The translations under genes and the position numbers were made by a program. A DNA stretch of 64,000 bases from Colletes latitarsis (taxonomy: Eukaryota > Arthropoda > Insecta > Hymenoptera > Colletidae), in assembly GCF_051014445.1 (NCBI RefSeq), contig NC_135137.1:31993501-32057500 (forward strand). Reading direction: 5' to 3'. How positions within the stretch are numbered: the stretch's first letter is position 1; each line of letters starts with the position of its first letter. Below, piece after piece: positions 1 to 12,624 of this stretch. The notes under the pieces were generated by a model that had not been told where the DNA came from, searched no databases, and worked only from the letters and a program-made list of their open reading frames with translations.

Positions 1-242
1 ACACACAATAGTATTTTAGCGCCATTTAACTTCGCGACTTTTCTTATAGTATACGTGCAATGAATTTCATAATATTCACTTCTATTTTTATTGTTTGCTT
101 TCTGAGAAAAATATATAGTCTGGGACATCTGACAGGTTAAAGGATTTATATTTTTTTTGTAAAAAACTGGACAAATTCTGGTTAGCTTCCGATGTAAATA
201 GAAAACATATGTATAGCAAAGACGAAAGGAGAGAATCTACAA
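1..242. other. AT-rich non-coding stretch
   Basis: This AT-rich sequence has homopolymer runs and no open frame worth reporting. It leads into the tandem array that starts at about 243. No motif or RNA gene was recognised. Confidence 0.6.
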
Positions 243-875
243 CGTGTATTAAAAATAGTTAAACTTTAGATGCACGCAATTCCGAAACTATTAGGGTTTT
301 ATTAATTATTGAGGCATTGTTAGAAGCGACAAGGCTTCCCCTTTAAAGTGGCTTTTGGTTTTTGTCGATCCGACTTTCCGTTTCGGAGATATCGTAATTT
401 ATGTAAAAGGTAATTTTTTAAATTCGACTACGATTTCTCTCGGCGCCTCAGAAAGGCCTATTAATGCGTATTAAAAATCATAAAACTTTAGACGCGCGCA
501 GTTCCGAAACTATTAGTGTTTTATTAATTATCAAGGCGTTGTTAGCGGCGGCAAAGCTTCCTCTTTGAAATGGTTTTTGGTTTTTGACGATCCGACTTTC
601 CGTTTTCGAGATATCGCAATTTATGTAAAAGGTAATTTTTCTTAATTCGACTGTCTCACTGCCTGGCTCGCGTGCAATAGCCTACTAACGCGCATTAAAA
701 ATAGTAAAACTTTAATTACATGCAGTTCCGAAACTACTAGTGTTTTCTCCATTATTGAGGCATTGTTAGAAGCGGCAAAGCCTCCCCTTTAAACTGGTTT
801 TTGGTTTTTGTCGATCCGACTTTCCGTTTCGGAGATATCGCAATTTATGTAAATGGTAATTTTTTTAATTCGACT
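243..875 (+). repeat. Three-unit tandem array, period about 223 bp
   Basis: Three diverged units begin near 243, 467 and 689. Each carries the same succession of landmarks: ATTAAAAAT, then AAACTTTA, then TTCCGAAACTA, a TTATTGAGGC-type segment, a GGTTTTTGG block, and GATCCGACTTTCCGTTT followed by GAGATATCG. The first 180 or so bases of each unit are conserved and the joining segments vary more (for example around 430-465 and 655-688). No terminal inverted repeat or target duplication is visible, so this is a local tandem repeat or a fragment of a larger dispersed repeat. Confidence 0.85.
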
Positions 876-1086
876 ATATCTGTCTCCGTCTAACGGAGTC
901 GGACCTCTTTGTTGCACGTGCGTGGTGCTGACCTACCCCGCGTACGTGACTGTCGTGACCTAGTTTCGAGCGTAGTATTTCCAAGAATTTACTACGCACT
1001 GTTTACTATTGTCGCGCGCGCGAGATCAATGAACTATCTTCGAAACTAGCCACCGCATCGACTTGAAACTAAAAACGCTATATCTC

Positions 1087-1440
1087 CGGAACTAATTGAG
1101 CTATCGACTCGTACAAACGCTCATTTTAAAGGGCATTTCATCCTCTATCCGATGACCATATCAACTATTATTATTTATGTTATCTTCTATGTTTATTTTG
1201 AAATTTACTTTGACGTTACATACCCAAAGAAGTTTTAGCAATTCCTACTGATCGTACGACTGGTGTGCGATGAAACTGGATCATAAATTGTTTATTTAAT
1301 TGAAACTGAATTTAAATACAGGATGTTTGCGTAATTACTAGCCAGCACTATTTTTTAAATAATTATTTTCTCTAGAACTAACTACGATATCGACTTGGAA
1401 CAAAATTCGTTTTCAAGGGCGTTTTATCTTCTATCCGATG
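1087..1440 (+). repeat. Pair of diverged direct repeats about 288 bp apart
   Basis: The segment 1087-1154 recurs at 1375-1440. Both run from GAACTAA, through ATCGACT, to a block ending CTATCCGATGA. The intervening sequence is AT-rich, and a TACAGGATG-type start lies at about 1318. The pair looks like old dispersed-repeat material, but no intact end is visible. Confidence 0.6.
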
Positions 1441-3189
1441 AAAATTGAAAAATTTTTTAACATGAAAAAGAATGATATCTCACGAATAAATATCAAAACA
1501 CAACTTTCTATAGATATAATGCAAAAATTAGAAGTACGTTGTCTCGTAAAAGAGAAAAAGAAATACTGGTCATTTGACCAGTTATGGTAGGGTATACACG
1601 AAGTGTCGGTAGGTTTAGTGTTAAGGGGTCTCGAGAAATAGAGAATGTAATTTCATCTTGCATATTACGATTTTTCATTAAAACGATGTTTATCGAAGCG
1701 AAGGAAACTGATTTCCTCGAAGGGTATAACATCCTGTCGATATCAGGCGTCAAGTATCGTGGATTATTTTCACCCAACACAGATACACTATTATCATTAA
1801 TTTTGATTAACATTGCGCTTTGCTCTCGAACTACCGAACAAAAAGGCACCGTTTCGAAACTTTCTGAAACCATTTTGGAACAGTTCGTTCGCCGAACATA
1901 CTGCCACCCGTGTCGCAAAGTTTCGTTCGCTCTCTGCATCACATTTTTCTCTTTTTGGAAATAAAAATCCATCAAACGACGAGAATATGAATATGCAGAT
2001 GAACTTCGTCGCTTTAGACTCGAATTTACACGTGCATAGTGCTCTTCGGAGAATTATTTATTGATTCGATTAAAGGGTGAATATCTTATTAATTATAATA
2101 ATTATAATATAACAACGGGTTCGTGGGCGATATAAATCAAAAGTATTTTTACGTGAATTTAAAAAAAATTAAAGTTCCACTTAAACAATTAGTACATATT
2201 ACTGCGATAGGATCTCTATTGCAAAGATTATTATAATTTTGTTTGTTAGTAAAAAACATATTTTATATTTTATAATTTGCTTCGATAAAACGTATTTAAA
2301 GTTCGAGGAAAATTATTATTCGAACCGATATTCGAATTTTGGTCACGATCGCAGAGACAGTGGCATTGATATTTATTTATAGCAGCGTTTCTCTTCGAAA
2401 ATCGCTGGCGGCTCGATAGAAGCAACGTTTAACGAGTCACTATTGTTCGCGATGGAGTTTCTTAGTTCGTTGTTGCGATCGGGGCGAAATCGAACCATTA
2501 AGATCGCAGATAAGACGAATTGATAGCAATAAACGACGTCGATCGGTAATTATTGTCTATTTGAAATAATTGCAATCACCGATACGAATGATTTATCTTT
2601 ATATTAACTTGTGCAAACTGGTTAAACGCAGTAATACTTTACACTCGTGGAATTTATGTAAGATCGTTACATCTGGATTTCGATTAATGCTCGATGAACG
2701 ATGGCGACGCACGATAGCGAAAGTGAATACTTGATAAAACCGTCAATTGGCCGAACGAGATCAGGGCTTATGTCAAAATTTAATTATTAATGATCAAATT
2801 TTTAGATATAAGCTTCGTATACCAGTATTACAATAACCGATGCGTTTTATCGATGGATTTTATTACTCGACCAGTTCCCGAGTGAATCTAAAACATTGTA
2901 TTATTCATGAATAAAAATGTAGATTTCATATCAAACGACAAATAAAAGTTTCGTACCTTAGTAATTAGAAAGGGAATAAACAAAAGTTTGTGTAATATTT
3001 AAAAATATTGAATTACGATTTCAGTTCGAAAGTTATTCAAATAATGCACAACTCTGTGGTTTATCTACCAGGCCTTCGAATTACACAATTACGTTTCACT
3101 GGTACCAGTAACTTATTTCGGGTTACGTGTTCTTATTTTTGCCAAAGATTTGGTTTTATTTTTGCAAATTATCGATGTGATCGTAACGA
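1441..3189. other. Mostly AT-rich non-coding stretch
   Basis: The longest frame is 155 codons on the minus strand (1508-1975). It is opposed over most of its length by a 126-codon plus-strand frame (1584-1964). Neither shows a domain, signal peptide or splice context that I recognise, and both look like chance openings. The rest is AT-rich with short TAATTATAA-type runs near 2090-2110. A moderately GC stretch at 2395-2560 carries several GATCG words but no clear motif cluster. Confidence 0.5.
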
Positions 3190-3560
3190 ATTAAGGCTGG
3201 GTGGTTAATACGTGTGTTGTCGGATGGCTCCCGTCGCTGGTAACGTTGGTTTGGTCGTCGTAAAGTTGCAAAAGTTCCCGCCTAGCGTGCGATGAAAGCG
3301 AGAAATCAACGAGCAAACGTACAGGGCCGCTCGTCGAAAGACGGATCTATTAAGGCCCCGACCGTTGGGCCCGCGGTGCGGGGTTAGACCTGTAATTAAC
3401 CGGTAGCTCTTTTACTCGCGAGAGAGCGTACTCCTGGCGGTTTAACGGTCTACTTTTATTGGTCGCTTATTGGTTATTTTTGGGCCGTGGCAGCCCGAGG
3501 CGCCGACCGCCTCCGGCCAGCGTGCCGTGTAACCGGAAGCCGGAAGTGATGGAGATCCGA
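3190..3560. other. GC-rich block with a double inverted CCAAT module
   Basis: This block is much richer in G, C and CpG than its flanks and has no open frame of note. ATTGG, the reverse of CCAAT, occurs at 3458-3462 and 3469-3473, 11 bp apart. A very similar arrangement is seen at 23,190-23,207. CCAAT pairs are typical NF-Y-type promoter elements in animals, but no start site or exon could be tied to this block. A promoter or enhancer is possible but unproven. Confidence 0.4.
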
Positions 3561-4912
3561 CACGGATAATGGAAAGTATCATTTCACTGACACTCAATCC
3601 TATCTGTCCATACGACGTTATTGACTTCGAGCTTCATAATTTCCCCATAAACTTTCGAACGATTTCATCGTCAACGTTTGAAGATACGATAACAAGCGAC
3701 ATTTCGTTACTCGAATTCGTTTCTATCGGATCGAAATTATCTTATTGCATGTCGTTTCAAATTCTGTAAAGTATTTCTCATCATGTCACGATATGCTTGC
3801 GTAATTGATAGTTTCAAATACAAATGGAAACAAATTTTTGTTCGTCGGATCGTGAGAGTTGAAAGATTCGTTTCTAAAGTCTTTCGTTTGTCTACTGGCA
3901 AATGAAGGTTTTGTTTGAGAAAGTATTCCCAAATTATAAGAGAGCTATAGAATAAATAATTTGTCAGTGTTTTCAACTGTGATGAATAATCGATTTACAA
4001 AAGTAATTTGGTATTTTTAAGATATGTAAAAATCCCTGGGAAATTTTTGAATAATTTATATAAATGCTACCTAAATTTAAAATTACGTCGATATCATCAA
4101 GAAATAGTACGAACGTTTGGAGCGGTATAATGCTTGACCACGAAGTCGAAACTCGTATCGAGCTATCGAATTTGGCAGTGATTATGGACTGCGAATTAAT
4201 GGCTCGTTCGGCGGGTCGGTTAATTTGCTCGTCCGCGACAATTATCGTTGGCCTCGCGTCGCTCTATTTTCTTTTTTCTTCTAAAAAATATTTTTGTTCG
4301 ACTTGAGTGATGATCGATTGCCGCGATTGGTTTTTATTTCGTATTTACGTTTAATCAAACTACACAAATTTGGTGGAAATGCACCGCGTGGATGACCACG
4401 ACATCCGTTTATTTCACGGATATTATTTTCATCATATGTATACATAAACTCGTAAAAGTATTTGAACGCTTTCAAACGCTCGATGCTTGAAACAATGAAG
4501 TTGCATTACGATTTTCGAAATACTTTTATTACAGAGATAATATATGAGCGTCGGAATTATACAATTTACGTTCGAAAAACATTCTGAGATTTTTAACAAG
4601 TGAATACCGCAGTTAGTTTCAGAGAAAATTTTTATTTACGAAAAAATGCTGATTAGTAATCATGCAAATATCCTGCATACAAATTTAGATTCATTTTCAA
4701 TTAAATAAACTATTTATAATCTGCACATAACAGTCGTATAATTAATTGCTGTAACTTGTTTGGGTGCATAGAGTCAAATTAGATTTCGAAATAAACATAG
4801 AAGACAGCATAAATAATAATGGGTTTTTAAATGATAGTAAAAAAATATAAATTAAGTAAATAGTTTTTTAAATAGATTTTTGTAAGATCGTAGAATAGAG
4901 TGTTCCGCAATC
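3561..4912. other. AT-rich non-coding stretch
   Basis: Only short frames occur here (66 to 80 codons), without recognisable domains. The stretch becomes strongly AT-rich after about 4480, and one POU-type octamer (ATGCAAAT) lies near 4662. It ends at the probable target duplication of the next mobile element. Confidence 0.5.
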
Positions 4913-4920
4913 GAACGGTT

Positions 4921-6226
4921 GGTATAGTCCGGGCCAAAATATAGCGAGGTTATAAACTCGAGTGGGTGTTAAAGTTTACACGCTTCAGCTCCCGAAACAA
5001 ATGAATTGACAGAAATACGAGTAGCTAAGGGCCTTAGACCATAGTCAGGGCCGTACGAAGAAATATTTTACTTAGTGTCGCCATTTTTAGAAAGCCATTT
5101 TTAGAGGTATAGTAACAGGTAAAGGTCTTACTCAAGTCTTTAATTTCTTAATTTACCTGCTTATAATACAGGGTGTTCGGCCACCCCTGGGAAAAATTTT
5201 AATGCGGGATTCTAGAGGCCAAAATAAGATGAAAATCAAGAATACCAATTTGTTGATAGAGGCTTCGATAAAAAGTTATTAACAATTTAATTAAAAAGTT
5301 TCAAATCGTTCTGGAAAAATTATTTTCGGTTGCGGGGGTCAATTATAATCATTTTTGGTCAATAGACATACCCTCGAAATCCTAACCATTTTCGAGAAAA
5401 AAATTCCTCACCGAAAATATAATTTTAGGCCAGAAATGCTTCCCATAAATTTCATGCGAATCTTTAAAACACCATAACTTCTGAACGGATTGTACGATTT
5501 TAATGTTTAAAAAAGCAAACGACGCGTATTTTAGTGTAGAATGTGTAGCAATTATAAAAATATTCGAAAAGTTAGTCCTTGACCCCGAAAAATGAGGAAA
5601 ACCCCATAAAAATGGTCCAATTTTCAAACAGCCATAACTCCTACAATTGTGAATATATTTCAATAAAACTTTTTTTTGAAGTAGAGCTCATGGGTACCTA
5701 CGAAAAAGTATTAAACAACTTTTCTGTAGAACGTCAAATAGAATTATCAAAAATGAAAAACTAATTTTTAAGAAAAATTGACAGCTGCCTAAATTTTTCG
5801 GTGAAAAAAAAAATTTCAAATCGTTCTGGAAAAATTATTTTCAGTTACAAGGATCAATTACAATCAATTTTGGTCAATAGATATACTTCCGAAATTTTAC
5901 CCACTGTCGAGAAAAAAATGCAGTTCTGCCGGAACTTTAAACGTTAATAACTGCTTAACGAATCCACCATCAACAAATTGGTATTCTTGATTTCCGTCTT
6001 ATTTTGGCCTCTAGAATCTCCCATTAAAATTTTTGCCAGGGGTGGGTGAACATCCTGTATATGCATGTAAAAAATGAAAAAAGATGCAGTTACGGACACA
6101 GAAAGACATTCAGAAAGACACCCTCAAGCAAAATGTCATGTACGGTCCTAAGTGCCGCAGCAGTAGTCGGCCCCAACTCTCAAGAGTTTAGTTTACGACC
6201 TCGCTATATTTTGGCCCGGACTATAC
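4921..6226. mobile_element. Non-autonomous DNA transposon with 29 bp TIRs (hAT-like), split by a nested element
   Basis: The left end 4922-4950 is the exact reverse complement of 6198-6226, both ending in GTATAGTCCGGGCC. Outside them, GAACGGTT (4913-4920) and GAACGTTT (6227-6234) match at 7 of 8 bases. This looks like an 8 bp target-site duplication of the length made by hAT transposases. The element's own sequence is about 248 bp on the left and 168 bp on the right, and the middle is the separate element at 5169-6057. No transposase frame exists, so it is a MITE-type relic. The superfamily call rests only on duplication length. Confidence 0.7.
5169..6057 (+). mobile_element. TA-flanked inverted-repeat element, copy 1 (both ends present)
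   Basis: The element begins CAGGGTGTTCGGCCACCC and ends with the imperfect inverse of that sequence. TA lies on both sides (5167-5168 and 6058-6059), which suggests Tc1/mariner-type target choice. The inverted ends extend past the tip through AAAATTTTAAT, the TCTAGAGGCC word and the AATAAGA/TCTTATT words. Inside are repeated modules built on TTTCAAATCGTTCTGGAAA followed by an ATCATTTTTGGT segment. A 61-codon frame at 5579-5764 recurs in other copies but shows no transposase features. It sits inside the hAT-like element, so it inserted later. Confidence 0.85.
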
Positions 6227-6234
6227 GAACGTTT

Positions 6235-8574
6235 ATAGTCTCCTCGTAGATTAAAACAATGTTCTATTTGAAATTTCGACTAGAAAGTTCGTTTCTATAT
6301 ACACTTAACCGAGGCATCTTGCATTTTGCTCGTCTCGAAGAACCGATAAGCGATCAATACCGGCGAAACGAAGCTTCCGCTAATAAAATCCATTATCTAT
6401 ACCGAACGAAATCACCTAACGTAAATTGGATCACCGCTTCGCTTCAGTGTTAGCCTACCTACTCGAGGCAGTATACTTTCGGGTAGGGTCAGCGTAACAA
6501 AAGTGAAGCTTACAGTATCATGATTTTAGCTTCGCACGTGTCCAACGAGCCTGTTTTGTTTGCTAAGCGAAGTGTTCTGGAGTACCCGTTGTTTATTAGA
6601 CGGCACTATTAAGCGCACTTCACGGCCCGTTCGAGTTCGAGTATTCTTACCACGTGCTCGTCGATTTCAAACCAGAAGTATCGCCCGCTGTCAGCGTGCC
6701 CGGTCTTTTGATTAATTAATCGGTCGAAACGGTGAATACGCCTCGGTTCAGTGGGCGTCTTGTTAAACCACGCTGTCCAATTGTTTTCTTAATATATTCG
6801 ACGCAACTATTTCCATTTTGTAAGCATCTGACTATGAGATACATTTGGAGTTACTTCGTTCCTCTTATAAACTTCTTATTTCAACGGATTATATTACGCA
6901 TGCACGAATTGTTTATATTATTATTTATAATGCGAGGCATGTTACGCGAAATAACCAATCTTCCATTTCCAGGAGATTAAATTTAAATTTAACTTGACGT
7001 TGAAATTGATATTTTGCGAGTTTTTGAAAATCATCAATTTTTATAAAACAGATATCGATAAATTAATTGTGCGATTCTGCGATAGTCGTGGGTAAAGTGA
7101 CGAACAAAATAATTTTATTTCGAACGAATAAGTCGATATTCTATTTTTTCGAGAACAGATATCGTTTAATGGACCATAGGACTTCGGTATGATCGAATGG
7201 TACGGTTGAACGGTTTTACAACTATTATCTGGTTTAATGGTTGCAGCTCTCAGGTTTATGATTATACGTAATTAACGCCATAACGACCGCCTTGGTCAAA
7301 TTGGATTATTTTTTTCCAGCAACATTTCAATCAAGCCCGTCAACGTCCCCTTGAGCTATATCGAAAGATTCGACCCTGCAATTACTTTGCTAATTAAATC
7401 ACGATCGCTTCCGCAGCAGATGTTCCTTCGGTCAACGACACGCGACAAAAAATCGGTTCAAGTATTCTTGGAGGAACTTAAACTAATATCTTCGAGACAC
7501 GAAACTTTTTTGCATCGGAAACTTTATTCCCACCTATTAAGATCGTTTCGATTTTTATTTTTCACGCGCCTTAATTAACATATCTTATAGTACCATCGCG
7601 TCGTCAGATTTCAACGCGTAAATTCGTCTAATTTAAAGGAAAAAATTACCTCGCGAATTTCAATTCTCTCTGAAATAGAACACGAATACGAACAAAGTAA
7701 TTGCAAAGAAAATTGCTCATTCTCGCACATCTGTACGTAAACTTCGATTATTTTCGATTCATCGAGGCGGGCTGCACGAAATTATATTATTCCAACAGAC
7801 ACCATTTTTATCTTCATTCAATTTAAATGTTGCAATTTAAAGCATGCAAATGAATTACTTTGTAGCAAGAAAGAAATTGTCACGATCGTATCGTTCGAAC
7901 GCACGCAATCTACTAAAAACATGTCAGAGAAATGACACATCTGATCCAGCAGTTGGTAACGAGACACGCGTAAAGATAGTCGATTACTTTTTTTTTTGCA
8001 CCTTGGTTAAAAAGTAACGTATGGATCGCGTTTTGCAGAGAACACGAATGCTCGCTAGTCGTTTACGACATCTATATATGGAATATTCTTATCTGTGCAT
8101 AACCGATGCAATTTGTTGTAAGCGATAATGTTCGGTCAAAGAACATGAAATGTTTTGCGAATCCACTTAATGGTCATCGTTCCCTTATCTGCTCGTATTT
8201 ATACTTAGACTTCCGTTCATAAGCTATTAGTCGCTTAGCAACTTCAGGGTACGAACCAATTTACATTACGAAAGTATAAATTACAGAACGAAGCTAACAT
8301 TTTTTCCAGCCGTATGTTTTACATCGTAATAAACTACAACTAGGTTATTAACAACAATGATTTATTATTTTACTCGCGGAAGTGTAATGGGGATCAAGTA
8401 CTTTTAAAAGCAATATTTGTGGTTATCGTTGAAAGTGTTTTTCAGGATTGGCTTTAGTATTTCCTTTACTTTATCGGAGACTTCCATCTTTATTTTGTCC
8501 AAATTTACTATCTTTCCACAAAATAATAACAGTATTTTATTATTTGATAAATTGATTGGGGTTTACAAATGTAC
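6235..8574. other. Non-coding stretch, AT-rich with a more balanced part at 6360-6740
   Basis: No frame exceeds 82 codons and none looks like a known protein. The more balanced part (6360-6740) contains CACGTG-like and TTAATTAAT words but no clear cluster. A POU-type octamer occurs near 7846. The remainder is ordinary AT-rich sequence with no RNA gene seen. Confidence 0.45.
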
Positions 8575-8720
8575 AGGGTGGTCCATGCAATTGTTTCAGG
8601 TCATAACTCCGTTATTAATGCATTTATGAAAAAATGCGAAAAGAGAAAAGTAAATGCTCATAAATACTACATCTGTAGAACCCTAGATTTTTTTTCAAAA
8701 TTCAACACGTGCAATTAAGA
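8575..8720 (+). repeat. Probable end of a dispersed element starting TACAGGGTGGTCC
   Basis: TACAGGGTGGTCC is followed by a TCATAACTCC word. That resembles the ends and internal phrasing of the TA-flanked elements in this window, although the next bases differ from that family. No matching opposite end was found in the following kilobase, so this is reported only as a possible repeat fragment. Confidence 0.35.
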
Positions 8721-9060
8721 ATTGCATCCTTTCTTTAAATGGAAATACATATCTTTCGTTGCACAATATTATAAACAAGTTACGAATCGTCTGATGATAA
8801 AGACGTTAACTCTTCATAGTCCAAATAAATTTTCGCAAATACGACTATCGATAAATACTAATAACGAGATATAAATTGTAAAGCAAAGGTGATTACAAAT
8901 TTTCTGTAAAAAACTGTACTGACCTTAGTGTGAAATATTGTAAAATATTTGTTTTATACTAATTGCTTTCACTATCGCTCTAATACTTTACATATCGACA
9001 ATCAGATTTAAAAAATATAGATAATGGGTACGCGAGTTTAGAGGGGTTTAATTTGCATTT
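8721..9060. other. AT-rich non-coding stretch
   Basis: This AT-rich sequence has no open frame, repeat copy or motif cluster that I recognise. Confidence 0.5.
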
Positions 9061-9720
9061 TGAATGATGGTACCCCCCGTATCTCAGGACGTTAATACAA
9101 AAGTGAAACTTTCCACGTCCATAACAGTATTCTCGTTTCTCTCGTCTTGTTTATGCAGCTCGTTCGACCAGCGAGATGTATTCCGCCTTTCCGGCTGCTC
9201 CGCGGCCCTCCCAATCCATTCCCCAGCCCTCTTTCGTCGTTTCCTCGTCGGTTCTGTCCGCGTTTCTTTCTCTCCCCGGATCCCGCTGGAACAAGGAGGG
9301 AACGGGAATACGCGGCGGGGTGTTGTTCCTCCGAAGAAACCCAAAACTGATGGTTAATTATATTCGTCCCGCAACTGAACTTCGGACTCGAGAGCACGAA
9401 GGGTCTTTTTTAGTTTGCGGCACGCGCCGCCACGTGGCAACCGCCGCGGACTTGTGAAGAGGAAACGAGCAACCGGCGTTCGGACCGAGTTAGTGTTACT
9501 GATACGCGGACAAGTACGTGAAAGCCTCTCGTGCCTCTGTAAAAGACGCATGCACGCCGATACGGGAACACCGGTCGTCCATTATCGCCCCGTGAGATCG
9601 AGAACAATGACACACAGCGTCGTTGATTCGAGTCTCGCGCGAAATTCGCACGTACGGAATCGGGTCGCAGACGATCGTTAAGCATTTCAGAAGATCGGAG
9701 AGAGATTTTCGCATTTTGAG
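9061..9720. other. GC-rich, CpG-bearing block
   Basis: The composition shifts abruptly to GC-rich. Overlapping frames of 65 to 101 codons occur on both strands, as expected when stop codons are rare, and none has a recognisable domain. CACGTGGCAACC lies near 9430 within a CCGCCACGTGGC context. The block has the look of a promoter-proximal or enhancer island, but there is no TATA box, clear initiator or splice-bounded exon to fix a transcript. Confidence 0.4.
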
Positions 9721-10698
9721 AAAAGCGCTAAGGACTCGAGAATCCTCTGGAAATTATACGTGAATATAGGAATAAAGTTTGGACGATCGTGTAACGAGTA
9801 AAGAAATCGCCCGAGGGTATTAAAATTTAGATAATAGAAGGGTTCGAACTGTTGTAGACCCTCTGTTATTGACTTTGTTTATTTTTCGCATTTATTTGAC
9901 GCGGCAGATGCTCCAGTTTCAATGTGTTGTAACTTTCGTTACATTTTGAAGTATAAACTTACATCGTCCTAAAACACGAAAATTTGATACGCAACGCGAG
10001 AAGAAGAAATTCAATATCGCTACGAGAGAATTATTGTATGTATTAGAAAATATTTAACGCGGAAGGGGAGTTCGGAAAGTGAATTTCGCGCGATTATAAT
10101 ATTACGGGGCCTCTTTATAGCCACTTAGCCACTCCGTTCGCGTTCCATTTGTTTCAATAACTTGACGTTCAAATTTGTTCGTACGTTGAGAAACCGCGTG
10201 ATTCATAGCCGTTTTATTGGATCATTGACGCGTGACGACCCTTACGAAGTCGGCAGCAAGGAAATACCAAGGTTCTGTAATGACTCTCACCTTCAACTTG
10301 CAAAGAGCAAGGGAAAGGGACTGGCGCAAGGTAACGCAAACCAGTTACCGTGTCTTCTGAAACTAAATAACTTCATGTTTATCAAAGAGACTCTACGAAC
10401 GCCGCTAATCGGACGCCATGATGGGTCCTGCGAAACTCCTGTAGCCTGAACCGATACTGTATCGCTGTAAGTAGCAAAATACTGACAAAAATTAATACTC
10501 CAAATATCAGCAATGGTCTAAAACACGAAGACATCCCTCTAATATTTTTAAATAATTACAAATACATCGTAAGTAATAACATCGTGTTGTATGGATTCAT
10601 ACTTGGAAAATACCTGTTAAGTTTGTGTATACTGACTTTTAGAGGATTTTATAGTCCAGACGTCAATTTCTTATGTGTTCTTTAAAATAAAAAAAAAT
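9721..10698. other. Mixed non-coding stretch
   Basis: The composition is moderate to AT-rich. The longest plus-strand frame (10,162-10,449, 95 codons) lies in the more balanced 10,080-10,460 part and shows no domain or signal peptide. Nothing else was recognised. Confidence 0.45.
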
Positions 10699-11000
10699 TG
10701 GGTTTGGTCTATATTTAACAAGTATACATAATTTTTTCATGCAGGAATATTTGAAATTGTCGAAAATAGCCACGATTCTGATCCTTCTATTCGTTTAAAA
10801 TAAATAAACCAAAACCCATTCTGTACTTTAAAATGTAATTTAAAATTAGAAAAAATTTTTATCATATGGTTTTTGGCCTACATTTAACAAGTATGCACAA
10901 TTCTGTCATGTAGAAATATTTGAAATTGTCTTCGCAGTTACCACGACTCTGATCGTTTTAGTCGTTTAAAATAAACAAACCAAGCCTCAATTTTGTGGTT
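10699..11000 (+). repeat. Local tandem pair, period about 168 bp
   Basis: Copy 1 (10,699-10,830) and copy 2 (10,867-11,000) share CATTTAACAAGTAT-type sequence, an AATATTTGAAATTGTC block, ACTCTGATC and GTTTAAAATAAA-AAACCAA. The copies are clearly diverged, so the duplication is old. No ends or target duplication are visible. Confidence 0.75.
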
Positions 11001-12235
11001 TGTGATTAACATTCCAGAGACTTCGTACGAATTGACTTTCGAGTTACATTGTGATCAGTTTTAAAGCTTCTTCCCCCATCTATCAGAGAAATCGACATCG
11101 TCTGCGTTTGGAAGTGCACACGAATCTGACATTAAGATAAAACGATGAGTGCCATTAACTTAATTCGGACGGAAATTACACCTCGGCCGGTTCAGGTGTT
11201 CGCTGTTCCCATGGAATTACGGAGTCATGACATTATACGCGGTTCAATTTCCGCGGGCGACGAAATTCGAATTTCTCGGTGCTCGAGATTGCGCGTTAAA
11301 AATGGCGGTTTCGGGGACCTCGCGTGAAAGTTGGAATAAAAGGGGTTGGCCGGTGTTGTACGGAAACGATAATGCAGTCGGTGGTTTGAGTGGAGACGTG
11401 GCTAAGTAGAGGCTCGATGAACTATTCGAAACGCGGTTGTCCCGCAGCGTAAATGCGGTTCGCGGCGCGTGGGATTTGGGACAGCTGCGCGTGCGCTCGG
11501 GACAATTAATATGAATTATGGTAAACATCAGCGGACCGGCTGGAAAGGGACCATCCGTGGGAGTCGCGTATTCGAGGCCAGCCTGAGCATAGGAGCCCTG
11601 AATTCGCCCGGGGCGCGAATATTTCACTGCGCATTTTTGCGCAACACGGCCTCGCAGGTGGTTCGGATGTTCTCTCAGAAGCGAAACGTTTAGACGAGTC
11701 GACGCAACATTGTCCCGATGCAGTTGCCTGCACGCTGTAAACGTTTCGTGGGTAATTTCGACCCACCGTTCCCTCTTTCGCTAATGTTTCGTCGCTTCGG
11801 ACCGGGCTCCGTGTATTTGATTACACTTTTTTTCGGTTCAGACACGTGCTGCAGTAATTTCGACGATTTTTGCTCGAGTCTCCGTTTCAAATCGTCGACT
11901 ACCGTTCAATTCAGACTGCAGATGTTTACGCGTTTATGGGAAATTTTAATTCTCGAAAAAGTATATTTAAGATACGAATTATTATATTTAGAGGTTGAGA
12001 CAACCCTCTACGAAGCTTCCGTTTCGTTAATTCTATTAATAGGAATATTTGCGTAAAGATCAGCGGTCTAGTTCAATTATTTTAAAATGCGTGCAATAAA
12101 ACGGGGATTATTTTTTCGAAATTGATATGTATATATTTAAATGGAACTTTTTTTTATTTGGATATATGTAAGTAATTCAAACAGGATTGATAATGTTTGA
12201 AAGCAAAAGGGTATCATTATTTGGAAAACTACAAA
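11001..12235. other. GC-balanced block (about 11,100-11,900) followed by AT-rich sequence
   Basis: The frames of 60 to 127 codons in this block overlap on both strands and are not recognisable. A 112-codon plus-strand frame (11,718-12,056) runs from GC-rich into AT-rich sequence without a change of character, which argues against a real exon. ATGGCGG at about 11,303 resembles a YY1/Pho-type core. Function is unknown. Confidence 0.4.
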
Positions 12236-12622
12236 GAAATCGTGAAATTTTTTAATTTTATCGACAAACCACCTACTCGAATTTTTTTTCTCGAAAGTGC
12301 GTAGGATTTTGGGGGTGTGTATTCACCAAAAATGATTGTAATTGACTCCCTCAACTGAGAATAATTTTTCCAGAACGATTTGAAATTTTTTAATTTCGTC
12401 GAAAAATTTGTCCACCTTCCTGAATTTTTTTCTCGAAAGTACGTATGTGTAAAACAGTTGAAATAAAATAGAAACTACAAATTATAACAAAATTTAAAAT
12501 GTTTGTATGCTAGATCGTGGAATTTCATATTATATACAACAAATTAGTATCCTTGATTTTCGTCTTATTTTGGCCTCTAGAATCTCCTATTAAAATTTTT
12601 TCCCAGGGGTGGCCGAACCCTG
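12236..12622 (-). mobile_element. TA-flanked element, copy 2, truncated
   Basis: The right end is intact: TCTAGAATCTCC, then CCAGGGGTGGCCGAA and CCCTG, followed by TA (12,623-12,624). Inside are the family's CTCGAAAGTGCGTAGGAT and CCAAAAATGATTGTAATTGA modules in minus orientation. The left part and the whole opposite end are missing, and 12,440-12,530 does not match the family, so the copy is truncated and internally altered. Confidence 0.8.
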
Positions 12623-12624
12623 TA

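Noticed and set aside
1508..1975. 155-codon minus-strand frame
   Set aside because: No domain, opposed by a 126-codon frame, and no splice or promoter context.
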